The notes: generated by a model from the sequence alone, not told the origin. A stretch of DNA of 64,000 bases from VXPQ01 sp965223485 (GCA_965223485.1 OZ244993.1:248001-312000); one strand, 5' to 3'; positions 1 to 9,539 are shown, counted from the stretch's first letter. Program-made: numbers and translations.

Positions 1-483
1 GTGCAGATCCTTGCCCGTCGCAACGCCCATGCCGGGGCGGGTTTCGTCGTAGCGCCCCCGGTAGACCAGTTTCTTTTCCCGGTCGAACACGAACAGATCG
101 GGCGTGCATACGGCGCCGTACGCCTTGGCGATCTCCTGCGATTCGTCGTACAGATAGGGAAACGGATAGCCCTTTGCGGCAGCCCGCGCCGCCATCGCAT
201 CGAACGAGTCTTCCGGGTATCCCCTGGCGTCGTTTGCGTTGACGAGTACGAACTGTACGTCTTGCGCCGCCCAGGCGGCGGCAGACCGGATCAGCGCATC
301 CTCCACATGTTTCGCGAACGGGCAGTGGTTACAGGTAAACACGACGACCAGCGCCGCAGCGTCGTAATCGTCGAGGCTCCGGCGATCGCCGGCCAGACCG
401 TCTGCGGAGGGATTCGCGACGGGCAGATCGAAGGGCAGAGCCGCCGATCCGAGGTCCTTCATGAGCGAGTAAGTAAGCGCCAT
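1..483 (-). CDS. Thioredoxin-family redoxin (3' end beyond window)
   Basis: Reading from an ATG at 483, 161 codons stay open to the left edge, so the C-terminus lies outside the window. The protein has no signal peptide. A redox-active CxxC sits in a CNHCPF context about 50 residues in, followed by VNANDARGYPEDSFD and a CTPDLFVFD segment containing the cis-proline position of the thioredoxin fold. This CNHCPF form is typical of cytoplasmic AhpC/TSA-like 'thioredoxin family proteins' in Bacteroidota; the substrate is unknown. It lies in the same orientation as nadD, with about 90 bp between them. Confidence 0.85.
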   Translation of the reverse strand, partial: MALTYSLMKDLGSAALPFDLPVANPSADGLAGDRRSLDDYDAAALVVVFTCNHCPFAKHVEDALIRSAAAWAAQDVQFVLVNANDARGYPEDSFDAMAARAAAKGYPFPYLYDESQEIAKAYGAVCTPDLFVFDREKKLVYRGRYDETRPGMGVATGKDLH

Positions 484-574
484 AATGTTGCTGGTTTACA
501 ATGGTATGGTGAAAAGAGATACGGTGCCGGAGCATCATACGCAGGAAAGCCGGGGCAGGGTTTCGCCCCCCTCC

Positions 575-1159
575 CTATCGGCGATACAATCCCCGTTCCT
601 CTATGATCTCAAGCACCCCCGGGGAAACCATGTCCCGGACGGACCGCCCGGCCCGGATGCGTTGCCGTATGTCCGTACTGGACAGGTCGATGAGGGGCGT
701 ATCGGCAAATTCCACGTACTTCTCGAACCCTGCCGGGACCGCCGCCTGCTCGTACCCGCCGCGCGGAAACACGATGAGCGGCGCACGGCGCACTATTTCT
801 TCCGGCTCGCGCCACCGGAAAAATTCGGACCATTGATCGCTGCCCACAATCAGGCGAAAGGCCGCGTCGGGATGCTCTTCCCGTAACTTTCGCAGCGTAT
901 CTACCGTATACGAGGCGCCCCTTTGCCATATTTCGATTTCCGAGATCGAAAAGGCGGCGTCTCCCTCCGTGGCGGCGCGAATCATTGCAAGGCGATCAGC
1001 GGCATCAGCCAACTCCTCGCCGGTCTTGAAAGGAGAACGGCTGTTCGGAATCCAGAGAACGCGATCCAGACCGAATCGCTCGCGCACCATCCCCGCCAGG
1101 CGAAGATGCCCCATGTGCGGCGGATTGAAGGTTCCCCCGAAGACACCGATGCGCAGCAC
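575..1159 (-). CDS. nadD: Nicotinate-nucleotide adenylyltransferase
   Basis: NadD adenylates nicotinate mononucleotide to deamido-NAD in NAD biosynthesis. The nucleotidyltransferase motif GGTFNPPHMGHL is at the N-terminus and the C-terminal SSTDIRQR motif (family ISSTxIR) is intact. I chose the GTG at 1159 because VLRIGVFGG then begins the protein as in the family, giving 194 aa, the usual size. A GTG at 1183 is an alternative. The frame is open to 1261, but that extension would overlap the upstream bamD-like gene and has no family resemblance. Confidence 0.93.
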   Translation of the reverse strand: MLRIGVFGGTFNPPHMGHLRLAGMVRERFGLDRVLWIPNSRSPFKTGEELADAADRLAMIRAATEGDAAFSISEIEIWQRGASYTVDTLRKLREEHPDAAFRLIVGSDQWSEFFRWREPEEIVRRAPLIVFPRGGYEQAAVPAGFEKYVEFADTPLIDLSSTDIRQRIRAGRSVRDMVSPGVLEIIEERGLYRR

Positions 1160-1190
1160 GCTTTCCGTTGCGGATCCGGCCACGTAACGC

Positions 1191-2006
1191 TCAATTGCTA
1201 CTTGCAAGTTCGGCAAGCCGCCCGGAAGCCTCGTCGTAGAGCGCCTCCGCTTCCTTCGCAAGCGGACTGTCGCGAAAAAGCTCGATGAGCCGGGTGTAAT
1301 TGTCGATCGCCAACTGGAGCCGCTCGGGCTGACGCGACTCGATGCTCAGATCGGCGAAGGACATATACGAGCGCATCGCGCCCAGCAGCGCATCGTCGGC
1401 CCACTGGGTATCCGGATACGTATCGAAGACCCGCTCATACGAAAGCGCCGCCGCCTCATAGATGCCCCGGCGTTCGTACAAGCCCGCCGACTCGTACCCC
1501 TTCTGCGCCAGTTTCTCCCGCAAGGTCCTCAGGTGATCTTCCGCCTCTTCCTTCAGGTCGGAATCGGGAAACCGGTCCAGAAACAGCTGCAGGTACGTGA
1601 TCGCCTGACGGGTATTGGTTTGATCGAGATCGTACTGCGGAGATAGATGATAGTACGCAACAGCCCGCTCGAACATAGCCGCCTCCACATTTTCGTTGGT
1701 CCGGTAGGTGTTCACGAATCGCGAGTACTCGGAGGCGGCCAGAATATAATCGCCGCTTTCAAAATGAGCCCGCGCAAGGTGGAGTTGCGCATCGGCGGCC
1801 ACCTCAGAGGTCCGCCCGTAATCGAAAACGCCCTGAAAAAACGGAACGGCCCGATCGTACCTCTCTGCCTCAAACAGGCGCAAGCCCTTTGTATAGGCGT
1901 CTTCAGGGGAATCGTACCGGATGCGCCCGGCGCCGGCGCAGGCGGACAGCGCGATCGCTGCAAACAACAATACGACAGGAAGAAACGGACGCAAGGACCA
2001 GGACAT
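1191..2006 (-). CDS. bamD: Outer-membrane assembly lipoprotein BamD
   Basis: 271 aa with a lipoprotein signal peptide ending at a lipobox (ALSAC), so the protein is probably anchored in the periplasmic leaflet of the outer membrane. The rest is TPR-like helical repeats (for example YTKGLRLFEAERYDRAVPFF, then later FLDRFPDSDL and VFDTYPDTQWADDAL), the layout of BamD/YfiO of the beta-barrel assembly machine. Length fits the family. It lies directly upstream of nadD and may be co-transcribed with it. Another TPR lipoprotein is possible but less likely. Confidence 0.85.
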   Translation of the reverse strand: MSWSLRPFLPVVLLFAAIALSACAGAGRIRYDSPEDAYTKGLRLFEAERYDRAVPFFQGVFDYGRTSEVAADAQLHLARAHFESGDYILAASEYSRFVNTYRTNENVEAAMFERAVAYYHLSPQYDLDQTNTRQAITYLQLFLDRFPDSDLKEEAEDHLRTLREKLAQKGYESAGLYERRGIYEAAALSYERVFDTYPDTQWADDALLGAMRSYMSFADLSIESRQPERLQLAIDNYTRLIELFRDSPLAKEAEALYDEASGRLAELASSN

Positions 2007-2150
2007 AACCAGCGGCGTGAATACTACCCGGAAACAAGGGAAGCGCGCGAAACGCGACGGGAAAGAAAAGACTGAGAGTATGTACCTCCGCCCGCCTCTG
2101 CTGTTCCTGTCATCCGGCGCACAGCGCGAGCCCGGAGTTTAGCCCGGCGC

Positions 2151-3620
2151 CTATCGCAGCCGCCGCACCATGCCGTCCTGATACCTGAACCAGAACATGG
2201 CTGCGTTCACGTTGCCCCCCTCAAAGTCGATGCGCGTACCCAGTCCTTCCCGGAGCGGGGCCGTACGTACGCGATCCGCAAGCGCCTCTTCGGCATCGTC
2301 CACGAGGAGCGGAAGCAGAAAGCGGGCCACATCGTACCCGGTGATCGCAAGGCGGCTTTCCGGCTCTGCATCTGCAAGCTCGCGGTACCGCTCCGCAAAT
2401 GCCTGCACGGCAGGATCATCCGCCTCTACGTAAAAATCGTCGGCGTAGGTCGTGGCATACCGGGAAGCCCGTATCGCATTCGGAGCAAGCCGCCAATCCC
2501 CGTTTCCCAGTACGCGGATCCGATCGGCGAGACCCATATTGTCGAAACTCGCCATGGCTGCATCGATGCGAGCTACGCTCTCCCCCGATACGATCGGCAT
2601 GTAGACGGCGCGTGCGTTGAGAATAGTGTCCCGGACCAGCGTTTCGGACAAACGGCTCCACGCCGTTTGCGAGGCCAGCAACGTATCGTACCGCACGGTC
2701 TTTCCCTCCAGCACGGCCTCCTCGAGGAAACCCTGCGCCATACGTTCGCTGATGCCGTCGCGGTCCCGTTCGGCGATCACCCCGAAATCGTCCAGCCGCA
2801 GGCTCCTTGCGGCAAACCGGGCCATGAGCCGCCCGCGCAGGACGATGGTGGGGTTCGCCTGAAAAACGTAGCGTTTCCCGATCGACACGCTATCGTCGGT
2901 GGCAAGAGGCGCAACCAGCACTACCTCGGCCTGCTCGGCCGCCCCGGCGGAGGCCATCGCCTCGCCGCTGTAGAGCGGACCGATGATCGCCTGCACGCCG
3001 AGGAGGGCCAGTTCCTCCACGGCCCCGGCGGCGCGGGCCGAATCGATGCCCGTGTTTCGGAAAATCATGCGCACGGGACGACCGGGATGCTGCTCGTTAT
3101 GTTCGTCCACGGCTATACGCACCCCGGTAAAAAGCGCCTGGGAAAGCGGCGCATCATTGCCGTCCAGCGGCAAAAGAATGCCCAGATCGCGCGGCAGCGG
3201 AATGCCGTGTTCCAACCCTTCTCCGGCCATCTCCCGGAGACTCCGGGCCGCTTCGACATAGCTGCTCGACGGAAATTCCGACTCGAGGAAGCGGGCGCGC
3301 TCCGCGGCCTCTTCGAAACGCCCCTCCCGGTAAAGCGCTTTCGCCTCCATGAGCAAGGCGGCCGTGGTTTTCCGGTGCAGGTCGTACGCCGATCGGACGA
3401 TGCCGAACAGCTGGCCGGCCATGGCATATTCGCCCTGTTCGAACGCCTCGACAGCATCCTCGAATGTCCGTTCCGCCTCCTCATTTGCAGGCACATCCGG
3501 AACCTGGGCATCCTGGGCAAACGCAGGGGCGGACGTAAACACAAAACATGCGCACAACGCCGCCCAAAAAGGCAACGCATAAGCCGGGCGCCGTATCGCG
3601 AATCGTCTCGTTACTCCCAT
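2151..3620 (-). CDS. Type-1 periplasmic-binding-fold protein (LppC/LpoA-like)
   Basis: 489 aa from an ATG at 3620 that overlaps the guaA stop by 10 bp, indicating translational coupling. A signal peptide (hydrophobic stretch then SAPAFAQ) is followed by a TPR-like segment of about 110 residues (FEQGEYAMAGQLFG, ALYREGRFEEAAERA) and then a Leu/Ile/Val-binding-protein fold (LGILLPLDGND near its start, QAIIGPLYSGEAMASAG, AITGYDVARFLLPLL). The TPR plus type-1 binding fold resembles LpoA/LppC activators of penicillin-binding proteins, but an ABC-type amino-acid binding role cannot be excluded. No lipobox is seen. Confidence 0.75.
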   Translation of the reverse strand: MGVTRRFAIRRPAYALPFWAALCACFVFTSAPAFAQDAQVPDVPANEEAERTFEDAVEAFEQGEYAMAGQLFGIVRSAYDLHRKTTAALLMEAKALYREGRFEEAAERARFLESEFPSSSYVEAARSLREMAGEGLEHGIPLPRDLGILLPLDGNDAPLSQALFTGVRIAVDEHNEQHPGRPVRMIFRNTGIDSARAAGAVEELALLGVQAIIGPLYSGEAMASAGAAEQAEVVLVAPLATDDSVSIGKRYVFQANPTIVLRGRLMARFAARSLRLDDFGVIAERDRDGISERMAQGFLEEAVLEGKTVRYDTLLASQTAWSRLSETLVRDTILNARAVYMPIVSGESVARIDAAMASFDNMGLADRIRVLGNGDWRLAPNAIRASRYATTYADDFYVEADDPAVQAFAERYRELADAEPESRLAITGYDVARFLLPLLVDDAEEALADRVRTAPLREGLGTRIDFEGGNVNAAMFWFRYQDGMVRRLR

Positions 3621-5179
3621 TCGATCGTTGCCGGAGGTTTGGAACTGATGTCGTATACGGCCCGGTTGACCCCGCGGATCTCGTTCACGATCCGGTTGGA
3701 TACATGCGCCAGAAAATCGCCCGGAAGGCGCGCCCAGTCCGCCGTCATGCCGTCCACGCTGGTCACTGCCCGGAGCGCGCACACGTTTTCGTAGGTGCGC
3801 TCGTCACCCATGACCCCTACCGTCTGCACGGGCAGCAGCACCGCAAAGGCCTGCCATACCGTATCGTACAGGCCGCTCAAACGAAGCTCCTCGATAAAAA
3901 TGGCGTCGGCCTCGCGCAGCATGGCAAGCGATTCCCGCGTCACCGGGCCAACGATGCGCACGGCCAGACCGGGACCCGGGAAGGGATGCCGCCCCACGAT
4001 AAGTTTCGGGACGCCAAGCAGGCGGCCTATCTCGCGCACTTCGTCCTTGAAGAGCTCCCGAAAAGGCTCGATCACTTCGAAGTCGAGTTTTTCGGGCAAG
4101 CCCCCCACATTGTGGTGTGTTTTGATCGTGGCCGACGGCCCCTTGAACGAAATACTCTCGATGACGTCCGGGTACAGGGTCCCCTGGGCCAGAAATGCGG
4201 GCCTATCGCCCACCTCTTCCGCAATTTCGTGGGATGCGCGGTCGAATACTTCCACAAACGCATTGCCGATGATCTTGCGCTTCTTCTCCGGATCGGAGAC
4301 GCCTGCCAGGCGGTCCAGAAACAGATCGGTGGCGTCAACGGCCTTCAGGCGCAGGTGGAAATGATCCCGGAAAATGGCTTGTACCTCTTCCCATTCACCT
4401 TTCCGCAGCACCCCGTTGTTCACGTAAATGCAGGTGAGCTTGTCGCCGATCGCCTCGTGCAGCAACACGGCGGCCACAGACGAATCCACGCCGCCGGACA
4501 GGCCGAGAATCAGGTGGGCATCGCCGACTGTCTCCCGGATCTCCCGCTTCTTCTCGTCCACGAAGGAGGCCCGCGTCCAGTCGCCCCGGCACCCGCAGAT
4601 ACCCATTGCAAAGTTTTCGATGAGCAGGCGCCCGGCGGCGGTATGCACTACTTCGGGATGAAACTGCACGCCGTAATGGGGAAACCGGTCGGACGCTACC
4701 GCCGCAATAGGCGCATTGCCGGTATGGGCGATAACCCGATACTTCGGCGGCAGGCGGGTCAGGTGGTCGCCGTGGCTCATCCAGACGATGGAGCCGTCGG
4801 ACACGCCCTGGAAGAGTCCCGCGGCATCGTCGATATGCAGATGAGCGCGTCCGAATTCGCGGCGTTCGGCCGGAGCAACTTCCCCTCCCGACAGGCGGGC
4901 CATGGCCTGCAGGCCGTAGCAAATGCCGAGCACCGGCGTCGGCGACCCGTCGCTCCGCATCATTTCGAGCAAGGCGGCGTCCAGTTGCGGCGCCCCCGCG
5001 TCGAATACGGAGCAGGGGCCTCCCGACAGGATGATCCCTTGCGGGTTCATCGCCCGGATTTCTTCCGCAGGTTTGGTGCAGGGGTGAATTTCGGAATACA
5101 CGCCCGCTTCGCGCACACGCCGTGCAATGAGCTGCGTATACTGACTCCCGAAATCCAGAATAACGATGCGTTCGTGCAT
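3611..5179 (-). CDS. guaA: GMP synthase (glutamine-hydrolysing)
   Basis: 522 aa, full length. GuaA converts XMP to GMP with ammonia drawn from glutamine. The N-terminal class I amidotransferase has the nucleophile in GICYG (residue ~86) and the His-Glu pair in FHPEVVH. The ATP-pyrophosphatase domain has the P-loop LGLSGGVDSSV near residue 225. The C-terminal dimerisation domain ends in KPPATIEWE, the usual terminus. The ATG at 5179 gives the normal start HERIVILDFGSQYTQLIARR. The stop overlaps the start of the downstream binding-protein gene. Confidence 0.98.
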   Translation of the reverse strand: MHERIVILDFGSQYTQLIARRVREAGVYSEIHPCTKPAEEIRAMNPQGIILSGGPCSVFDAGAPQLDAALLEMMRSDGSPTPVLGICYGLQAMARLSGGEVAPAERREFGRAHLHIDDAAGLFQGVSDGSIVWMSHGDHLTRLPPKYRVIAHTGNAPIAAVASDRFPHYGVQFHPEVVHTAAGRLLIENFAMGICGCRGDWTRASFVDEKKREIRETVGDAHLILGLSGGVDSSVAAVLLHEAIGDKLTCIYVNNGVLRKGEWEEVQAIFRDHFHLRLKAVDATDLFLDRLAGVSDPEKKRKIIGNAFVEVFDRASHEIAEEVGDRPAFLAQGTLYPDVIESISFKGPSATIKTHHNVGGLPEKLDFEVIEPFRELFKDEVREIGRLLGVPKLIVGRHPFPGPGLAVRIVGPVTRESLAMLREADAIFIEELRLSGLYDTVWQAFAVLLPVQTVGVMGDERTYENVCALRAVTSVDGMTADWARLPGDFLAHVSNRIVNEIRGVNRAVYDISSKPPATIEWE

Positions 5180-5190
5180 CTTGCGCGGGC

Positions 5191-5574
5191 CTACCCGGTC
5201 ATGCGTTCGTAATCTTCCGCGGAAAGCAGCTCACCCGTTTCGGCGCCATCGGCGAGCGCAATGCGAATCATCCAGCCTTTCCCGTACGGATCGGTGTTGA
5301 CGTAGTCCGGGTGCGCCTCCAGGTCCTCATTGATTTCCAGAATGCGGCCCGACAGGGGCATATACACATCGGAAACCGTCTTGACCGCCTCGACGGCGCC
5401 GAACGGCTCGTCCCGGGCAATCTCCGAGCCGGGCGGCTGCAACTCGACAAACACGACATCCCCGAGTTCGTCTTGCGCAAAGTCCGTAACGCCCACAGTC
5501 GCCGCCGCGCCGTCATCCTCGATGCGTATCCACTCGTGGTCTTTCGTGTACAGAAGGTCGACAGGGTATTTCAT
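5191..5574 (-). CDS. gcvH: Glycine cleavage system H protein
   Basis: 127 aa from the ATG at 5574 (MKYPVDLLYTKDHEW). GcvH carries the lipoyl arm that shuttles the aminomethyl group between the P and T proteins. The lipoylated lysine is in EAVKTVSDV (family ESVKAxSD), and the flanking VGVTDFAQDELGD and YGKGWMIRI segments are family-typical. No gcvP or gcvT is in the window, and no glycine riboswitch is seen upstream. The gene ends 11 bp before guaA and lies just after accC on the same strand. Confidence 0.96.
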   Translation of the reverse strand: MKYPVDLLYTKDHEWIRIEDDGAAATVGVTDFAQDELGDVVFVELQPPGSEIARDEPFGAVEAVKTVSDVYMPLSGRILEINEDLEAHPDYVNTDPYGKGWMIRIALADGAETGELLSAEDYERMTG

Positions 5575-5607
5575 GGAAACCGTTGTGTCTAAATACAGCA
5601 AAAAACG

Positions 5608-6963
5608 TCAGACTTCCGCTTCCGCAGGCGCCAGATCGAATGTATCGAGGAACGCCGTCGTAAACTCGCCCGCCTGAAAAGAGGGGTCTTCCATAAGCCG
5701 GCGGTGGAACGGGATGGTGGTATGTACGCCTTCGATCACGAATTCGTCGAGCGCGCGCATCATCTTCCGAATCGCAAGCGCGCGGGTCCTGGCATGCACA
5801 ATGAGCTTGGCGATCATGGAGTCGTAGTACGGGGGAATGGCGTACCCGGCATAGGCGTGCGTATCCACGCGAACGCCTTGCCCGCCCGGCGTATGAAAAG
5901 CCGTCACGACACCCGGCGAAGGACGGAAATCATTGAACGGATCCTCGGCATTGATCCGGCACTCTATGGCATGGCCCGTCATGGGAACTTCCTTTTCGGG
6001 AATTTCTTCGCCCATGGCGCTGTGAATCTGGAGTTCGATCAGGTCGGCGCCGGTCACTTCTTCCGTCACCGGGTGCTCCACCTGAATGCGCGTATTCATC
6101 TCCATGAACCAGAAATCGCCGGAAGCGTCGACGAGAAACTCCACGGTCCCGGCGCCGGCATACTGCACAGCCTTCGCCCCACGCACCGCCGCATCGCCCA
6201 TGCGGGCTCTGAGATCCGCATCGACCACGGGAGAGGGAGATTCCTCGAGCAATTTCTGGTGCCGCCGCTGGATGGAGCATTCGCGTTCGCCGAAATGCAC
6301 GACATGCCCCTTGCCGTCTCCGAACACCTGGATTTCAATGTGGCGCGGGCTTTCGACGAATTTCTCAATGTACAGGTCGCCGTTGCCGAAGGCGGCCTCG
6401 GCCTCGGCGCCCGCTGCCGAAAACTGGCGCGTGAACTCGCTCGCCTCCCGCACAATGCGCATGCCTCGCCCGCCTCCACCGGCGGACGCCTTGACCATGA
6501 CCGGATACCCGATGCTGCCGGCGATCGATTTGCCGGTTCGTACGTTGGACACCACCCCGTCGGAACCCGACACCACCGGCACACCCGCTTTCTGCATGAT
6601 TTTCTTGGCCGCGCTCTTGTTTCCCATCAGGGAAATGGTGTCGGCTTTCGGCCCGATGAAAATCACCCCGTGATCTTCGCAAATGGCGCTGAAATCGGCG
6701 TTCTCGGCAAGAAACCCGTAGCCGGGGTGTACGGCGTCCGCCCCTGTCACTTCTACGGCGGCAATGATCCGGTCGGGGCGCAGATAGCTTTCCCGGGAAG
6801 GAGGCGGGCCGATGCACACCGCTTCGTCCGCGAATCGAACATGCAGAGCGTCCCGGTCCGCCGTCGAATACACGGCCACCGTCCGAAGCCCCATCTCATG
6901 GCAGGTTCGAATGATGCGGAGCGCGATTTCTCCGCGGTTGGCGATGAGCACCTTCTTGATCAC
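5608..6963 (-). CDS. accC: Acetyl-CoA carboxylase, biotin carboxylase subunit
   Basis: 451 aa. AccC carboxylates biotin on BCCP using ATP and bicarbonate, the first half-reaction of malonyl-CoA synthesis. Visible family motifs are KVLIANRGEIALRIIR at the start, the ATP-grasp glycine-rich loop KASAGGGGRGMR, ERECSIQRRHQKLLEE, and EMNTRIQVEHPVTE with the catalytic arginine. The start is a GTG at 6963 (V-I-K-K-V), fixed by family alignment. It sits 32 bp downstream of accB as an accBC operon. Confidence 0.97.
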   Translation of the reverse strand: MIKKVLIANRGEIALRIIRTCHEMGLRTVAVYSTADRDALHVRFADEAVCIGPPPSRESYLRPDRIIAAVEVTGADAVHPGYGFLAENADFSAICEDHGVIFIGPKADTISLMGNKSAAKKIMQKAGVPVVSGSDGVVSNVRTGKSIAGSIGYPVMVKASAGGGGRGMRIVREASEFTRQFSAAGAEAEAAFGNGDLYIEKFVESPRHIEIQVFGDGKGHVVHFGERECSIQRRHQKLLEESPSPVVDADLRARMGDAAVRGAKAVQYAGAGTVEFLVDASGDFWFMEMNTRIQVEHPVTEEVTGADLIELQIHSAMGEEIPEKEVPMTGHAIECRINAEDPFNDFRPSPGVVTAFHTPGGQGVRVDTHAYAGYAIPPYYDSMIAKLIVHARTRALAIRKMMRALDEFVIEGVHTTIPFHRRLMEDPSFQAGEFTTAFLDTFDLAPAEAEV

Positions 6964-6995
6964 GACGGCAACGGGATCGACCTGCCCGGTAATTG

Positions 6996-7532
6996 TCAGG
7001 TTTCTATCAGAAAGAGGGGGTGATCGTATTCGACAGGCAACGCGTCATCGACCAGAATCTCCGCCACCTTGCCATCCACCTCGCTCTCGATCTCGTTCAT
7101 GAGTTTCATCGCTTCGATGATGCACAGCGTATCCCCTGCCCGTACGGTATCCCCCACCTCCACGAACGGCGCTTCACCAGGCGCCGGAGCCCGGTAAAAG
7201 GTGCCCACGATGGGCGCCTTGACGACCGTGCCGTTCCGGGCGGCGTCCGGCTTGCTTTCGCTCGCCGCTTCCTGCGATGGAGGCGGTTCGGGTACAGGAG
7301 CGCCTGGCGCCGTCTGCGGAGACTCTGCAGGAACAGGCGCAGGAGGCGGCGCATACGCGACCGGAGGAGGCGCTGCGTACGGGGGCCAGGCCGGGGGCGG
7401 CGGGGGAGGCGCCGGTCCGGAAGGCGGCTGCGTACGGATAACCACCTTAAGATCGTCTTCCGTAATCTCGACCTCGGCGACACCGCTGTCGTTGACGATT
7501 TTCAGCAGTTTTTTGATCAGGGGAAGATCCAT
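6996..7532 (-). CDS. accB: Acetyl-CoA carboxylase, biotin carboxyl carrier protein
   Basis: 178 aa from the ATG at 7532 (MDLPLIKKLLKIVNDS). The N-terminal helix is followed by a long Pro/Ala-rich linker (residues ~45-100) and the biotinyl domain. The biotin-accepting lysine is in EAMKLMNEIE near the C-terminus, and a conserved hinge (GTFYRAPAPGEAPFVEVGD) precedes it. A TTG two codons upstream also keeps the frame open. Partner of AccC immediately downstream. Confidence 0.96.
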   Translation of the reverse strand: MDLPLIKKLLKIVNDSGVAEVEITEDDLKVVIRTQPPSGPAPPPPPPAWPPYAAPPPVAYAPPPAPVPAESPQTAPGAPVPEPPPSQEAASESKPDAARNGTVVKAPIVGTFYRAPAPGEAPFVEVGDTVRAGDTLCIIEAMKLMNEIESEVDGKVAEILVDDALPVEYDHPLFLIET

Positions 7533-7603
7533 ATGCAATGCGGTAGCAAGGATCGAATTCAGCGGGGTGGCAACCGGAAAAACCGGAATTCGGAAGCAGT
7601 CGG

Positions 7604-8182
7604 TCAGGTCTTGTCCGCCGTGGCCGCGCGCGTTACGTATCCGCCGGTCTGCGTGTTGACGGTAATGATGTCTCCCTCGTCAATGAAAAGAGGAACCAGC
7701 ACGACGGCGCCGCTCTCCATGATGGCCGGTTTGGCGCCGCCGGTGGCCGTATCGCCGCGCACGCCCGGATCCGTATCGACCACGGTAAGATCGACCTTTC
7801 CGGGCAATTCGACGTTGAGCGGCTCCTCGGCCTCGGCATGAAACAGAATATCCACGGTGACGCCCTCCATAAGAAAATCCCGTCCCTCCACACGATCCTC
7901 AGGCAACGAAAACTGTTCGTAGGTCTGCGTATCCATCATATGAAGGCCCAGGTCGTCCTGATACAGGAACTGGTGCGGACGGCGCTCGATGCGCGCCGTC
8001 TCCACCTTTTCGCCGGCGCGAAACGTATGATCCACGACTTTGCCGGAGCGAACCTGCCTGAGCTTCGAGCGCACGAAGGCGCCCCCTTTGCCGGGCTTTA
8101 CGTGCAAAAACTCCACAATCGTCCACAGATCGCCGTTCCGGACGAGGGTAAGACCGTTGCGAAAATCGCTTGTATCAGGCAT
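7604..8182 (-). CDS. efp: Translation elongation factor P
   Basis: 192 aa from the ATG at 8182. EF-P relieves ribosome stalling at polyproline stretches. All three beta-barrel domains are present. The tip of domain I reads VKPGKGGAFVR, with a lysine at the position that is post-translationally modified (Lys34 of E. coli); no modification enzyme (EpmA/EpmB, EarP) is in the window. It lies upstream of accB with a 70-bp gap. Confidence 0.97.
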   Translation of the reverse strand: MPDTSDFRNGLTLVRNGDLWTIVEFLHVKPGKGGAFVRSKLRQVRSGKVVDHTFRAGEKVETARIERRPHQFLYQDDLGLHMMDTQTYEQFSLPEDRVEGRDFLMEGVTVDILFHAEAEEPLNVELPGKVDLTVVDTDPGVRGDTATGGAKPAIMESGAVVLVPLFIDEGDIITVNTQTGGYVTRAATADKT

Positions 8183-8295
8183 GGCGAACGGGATGAGAAC
8201 CAGTGCGTTGCACGGCAAAAGCCGTAAAACAGGGTTTCCGGATCCCTGTGCGGAATGGGTATAGCGAAGGGCTAATATACCCCCGGAGAGGCCTG

Positions 8296-8754
8296 TCAGT
8301 CAATCCGGGCATTGCCGGACGCACCCGCAGGCTGCGCCGGACCGTATTTTTCGACCAGACGCGACACGGAGGCTTCCAGCAATCTTCGCAACGCGTCCAT
8401 GTCGATATCGTCGAGTTTGTTCACGTACAGGCACGATTTGCCCGTCTTGTGCTTGCCCAACGCGCCCATGATCTCGTCCTGCCCGTCAAATCCGGTCATG
8501 ACGTAAATAGATAAGGCCCGCTTGCGCGGCGAGAACCCCGTCAGCATCCAGTCGATCTCTCGTCCGCTTGCGTATTTGAACCGGTACTTCCCGAAGCCGA
8601 CGATGTTCTCGCCCCACATGGACGGTTCGGAACCGGTTATGTCCCGCATCAGGGCAACAAGCGTATGGCTCGCGCGCCGCTTCCGCTCGTCGTCGAGGGA
8701 TGCGATAAAACCGTCGACGCTCCGGTCGTTCTTTCTGGTTTTCAGTTCGGCCAT
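8296..8754 (-). CDS. DUF1801 (YdhG-like) domain protein
   Basis: 152 aa from the ATG at 8754 (MAELKTRKNDRSVDGFI). The signature of the family is clear: DITGSEPSMWGENIVGFGKYRFKY... then DWMLTGFSPRKRALSIYVM and a C-terminal TGKSCLYVNKLDDIDMDALRRLL. The fold is iron-chaperone/frataxin-like, but function in bacteria is not established. It starts 23 bp after bshB1 in the same orientation, with efp 113 bp downstream. Probably cytoplasmic; no signal peptide. Confidence 0.85.
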   Translation of the reverse strand: MAELKTRKNDRSVDGFIASLDDERKRRASHTLVALMRDITGSEPSMWGENIVGFGKYRFKYASGREIDWMLTGFSPRKRALSIYVMTGFDGQDEIMGALGKHKTGKSCLYVNKLDDIDMDALRRLLEASVSRLVEKYGPAQPAGASGNARID

Positions 8755-8777
8755 TGTCTGGGGATGCAGGATTGCGC

Positions 8778-9539
8778 TTATCGAAACTGTTTCTTGTTGT
8801 CGAGCACACGCATAAGATCGCTCACGCCGACCGGGCCGTGGCGGTACAGGAACGGTTCGCCGTACTCCACCCCGATCCGGTGACCGAAGGTCCTCGCCCT
8901 GGCCTGTATCCAGTCCAGAAACCCCTTGTTCGACACGAAGGTCTCCGGTTCGCCGGGCCCGGCCTTGTAACCGGGGACGTAAAATTGCGAACGGAACGCG
9001 CCCAGCGCTTCGAGCCGCTGTTCCCACACATCCGTCACGTCCACCACGAATGTGGGTTCGAACTCGACGACATGCATGTAGTGCAGCACATGGTGCGGGC
9101 GCCAGGGAAGTTGGGGCGCGCCCTCGTCGTCCTCGGTCGGTATGCCCTGCAAACCTGCATAAAAGCAGGCGTCGGCGCACAGGCGGGCTCCGGCGCCATG
9201 ATCGGGATGCCGGCACTCCGGCCCGCCGATCAGCACGATATGCGGGCGCCAGGTCCGCAGCGCACGGATGACGGAAAGGCGGTTTTCGGGCGTATTGGCG
9301 ATGTCCCCGTCGGGGAGGCCGAGGTTCTCGCGCACGGCCAGTTGCATGATTTCCGAGGCGCGGGCCGCTTCTTCGGCGCGCAGTTCCGGCGTGCCCCGGG
9401 TGCCGAGTTCGCCCCGCGTCAGGTCCGCCACGCCGACGCGGTAACCCTGCTTCGTCAGCGAACAGATGGTCCCGCCCGCGCACAATTCCACATCGTCGGG
9501 ATGCGCGCCAAAAGCGAGCACGTCCAGCGGGGGCGTCAT
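8778..9539 (-). CDS. bshB1: Bacillithiol biosynthesis deacetylase BshB1
   Basis: 253 aa. BshB1 removes the acetyl group from GlcNAc-malate, the second step of bacillithiol synthesis. The zinc-dependent LmbE-like fold shows the AHPDDVE motif at the start, PECRHPDH, and a conserved His in LHYMHVVEFEPTFVVDVT. The ATG at 9539 gives MTPPLDVLAFGAHPDDVE, the standard N-terminus. An ATG at 9560, one base after the leuS stop, is an alternative. bshC lies at 18973-20595; bshA is not in the window. Confidence 0.94.
   Translation of the reverse strand: MTPPLDVLAFGAHPDDVELCAGGTICSLTKQGYRVGVADLTRGELGTRGTPELRAEEAARASEIMQLAVRENLGLPDGDIANTPENRLSVIRALRTWRPHIVLIGGPECRHPDHGAGARLCADACFYAGLQGIPTEDDEGAPQLPWRPHHVLHYMHVVEFEPTFVVDVTDVWEQRLEALGAFRSQFYVPGYKAGPGEPETFVSNKGFLDWIQARARTFGHRIGVEYGEPFLYRHGPVGVSDLMRVLDNKKQFR

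Noticed and set aside
4395..5579. Riboswitch ahead of gcvH or guaA
   Set aside because: The upstream spacing (11-34 bp) is too short for a glycine or purine riboswitch, and the genes appear co-transcribed with accBC.
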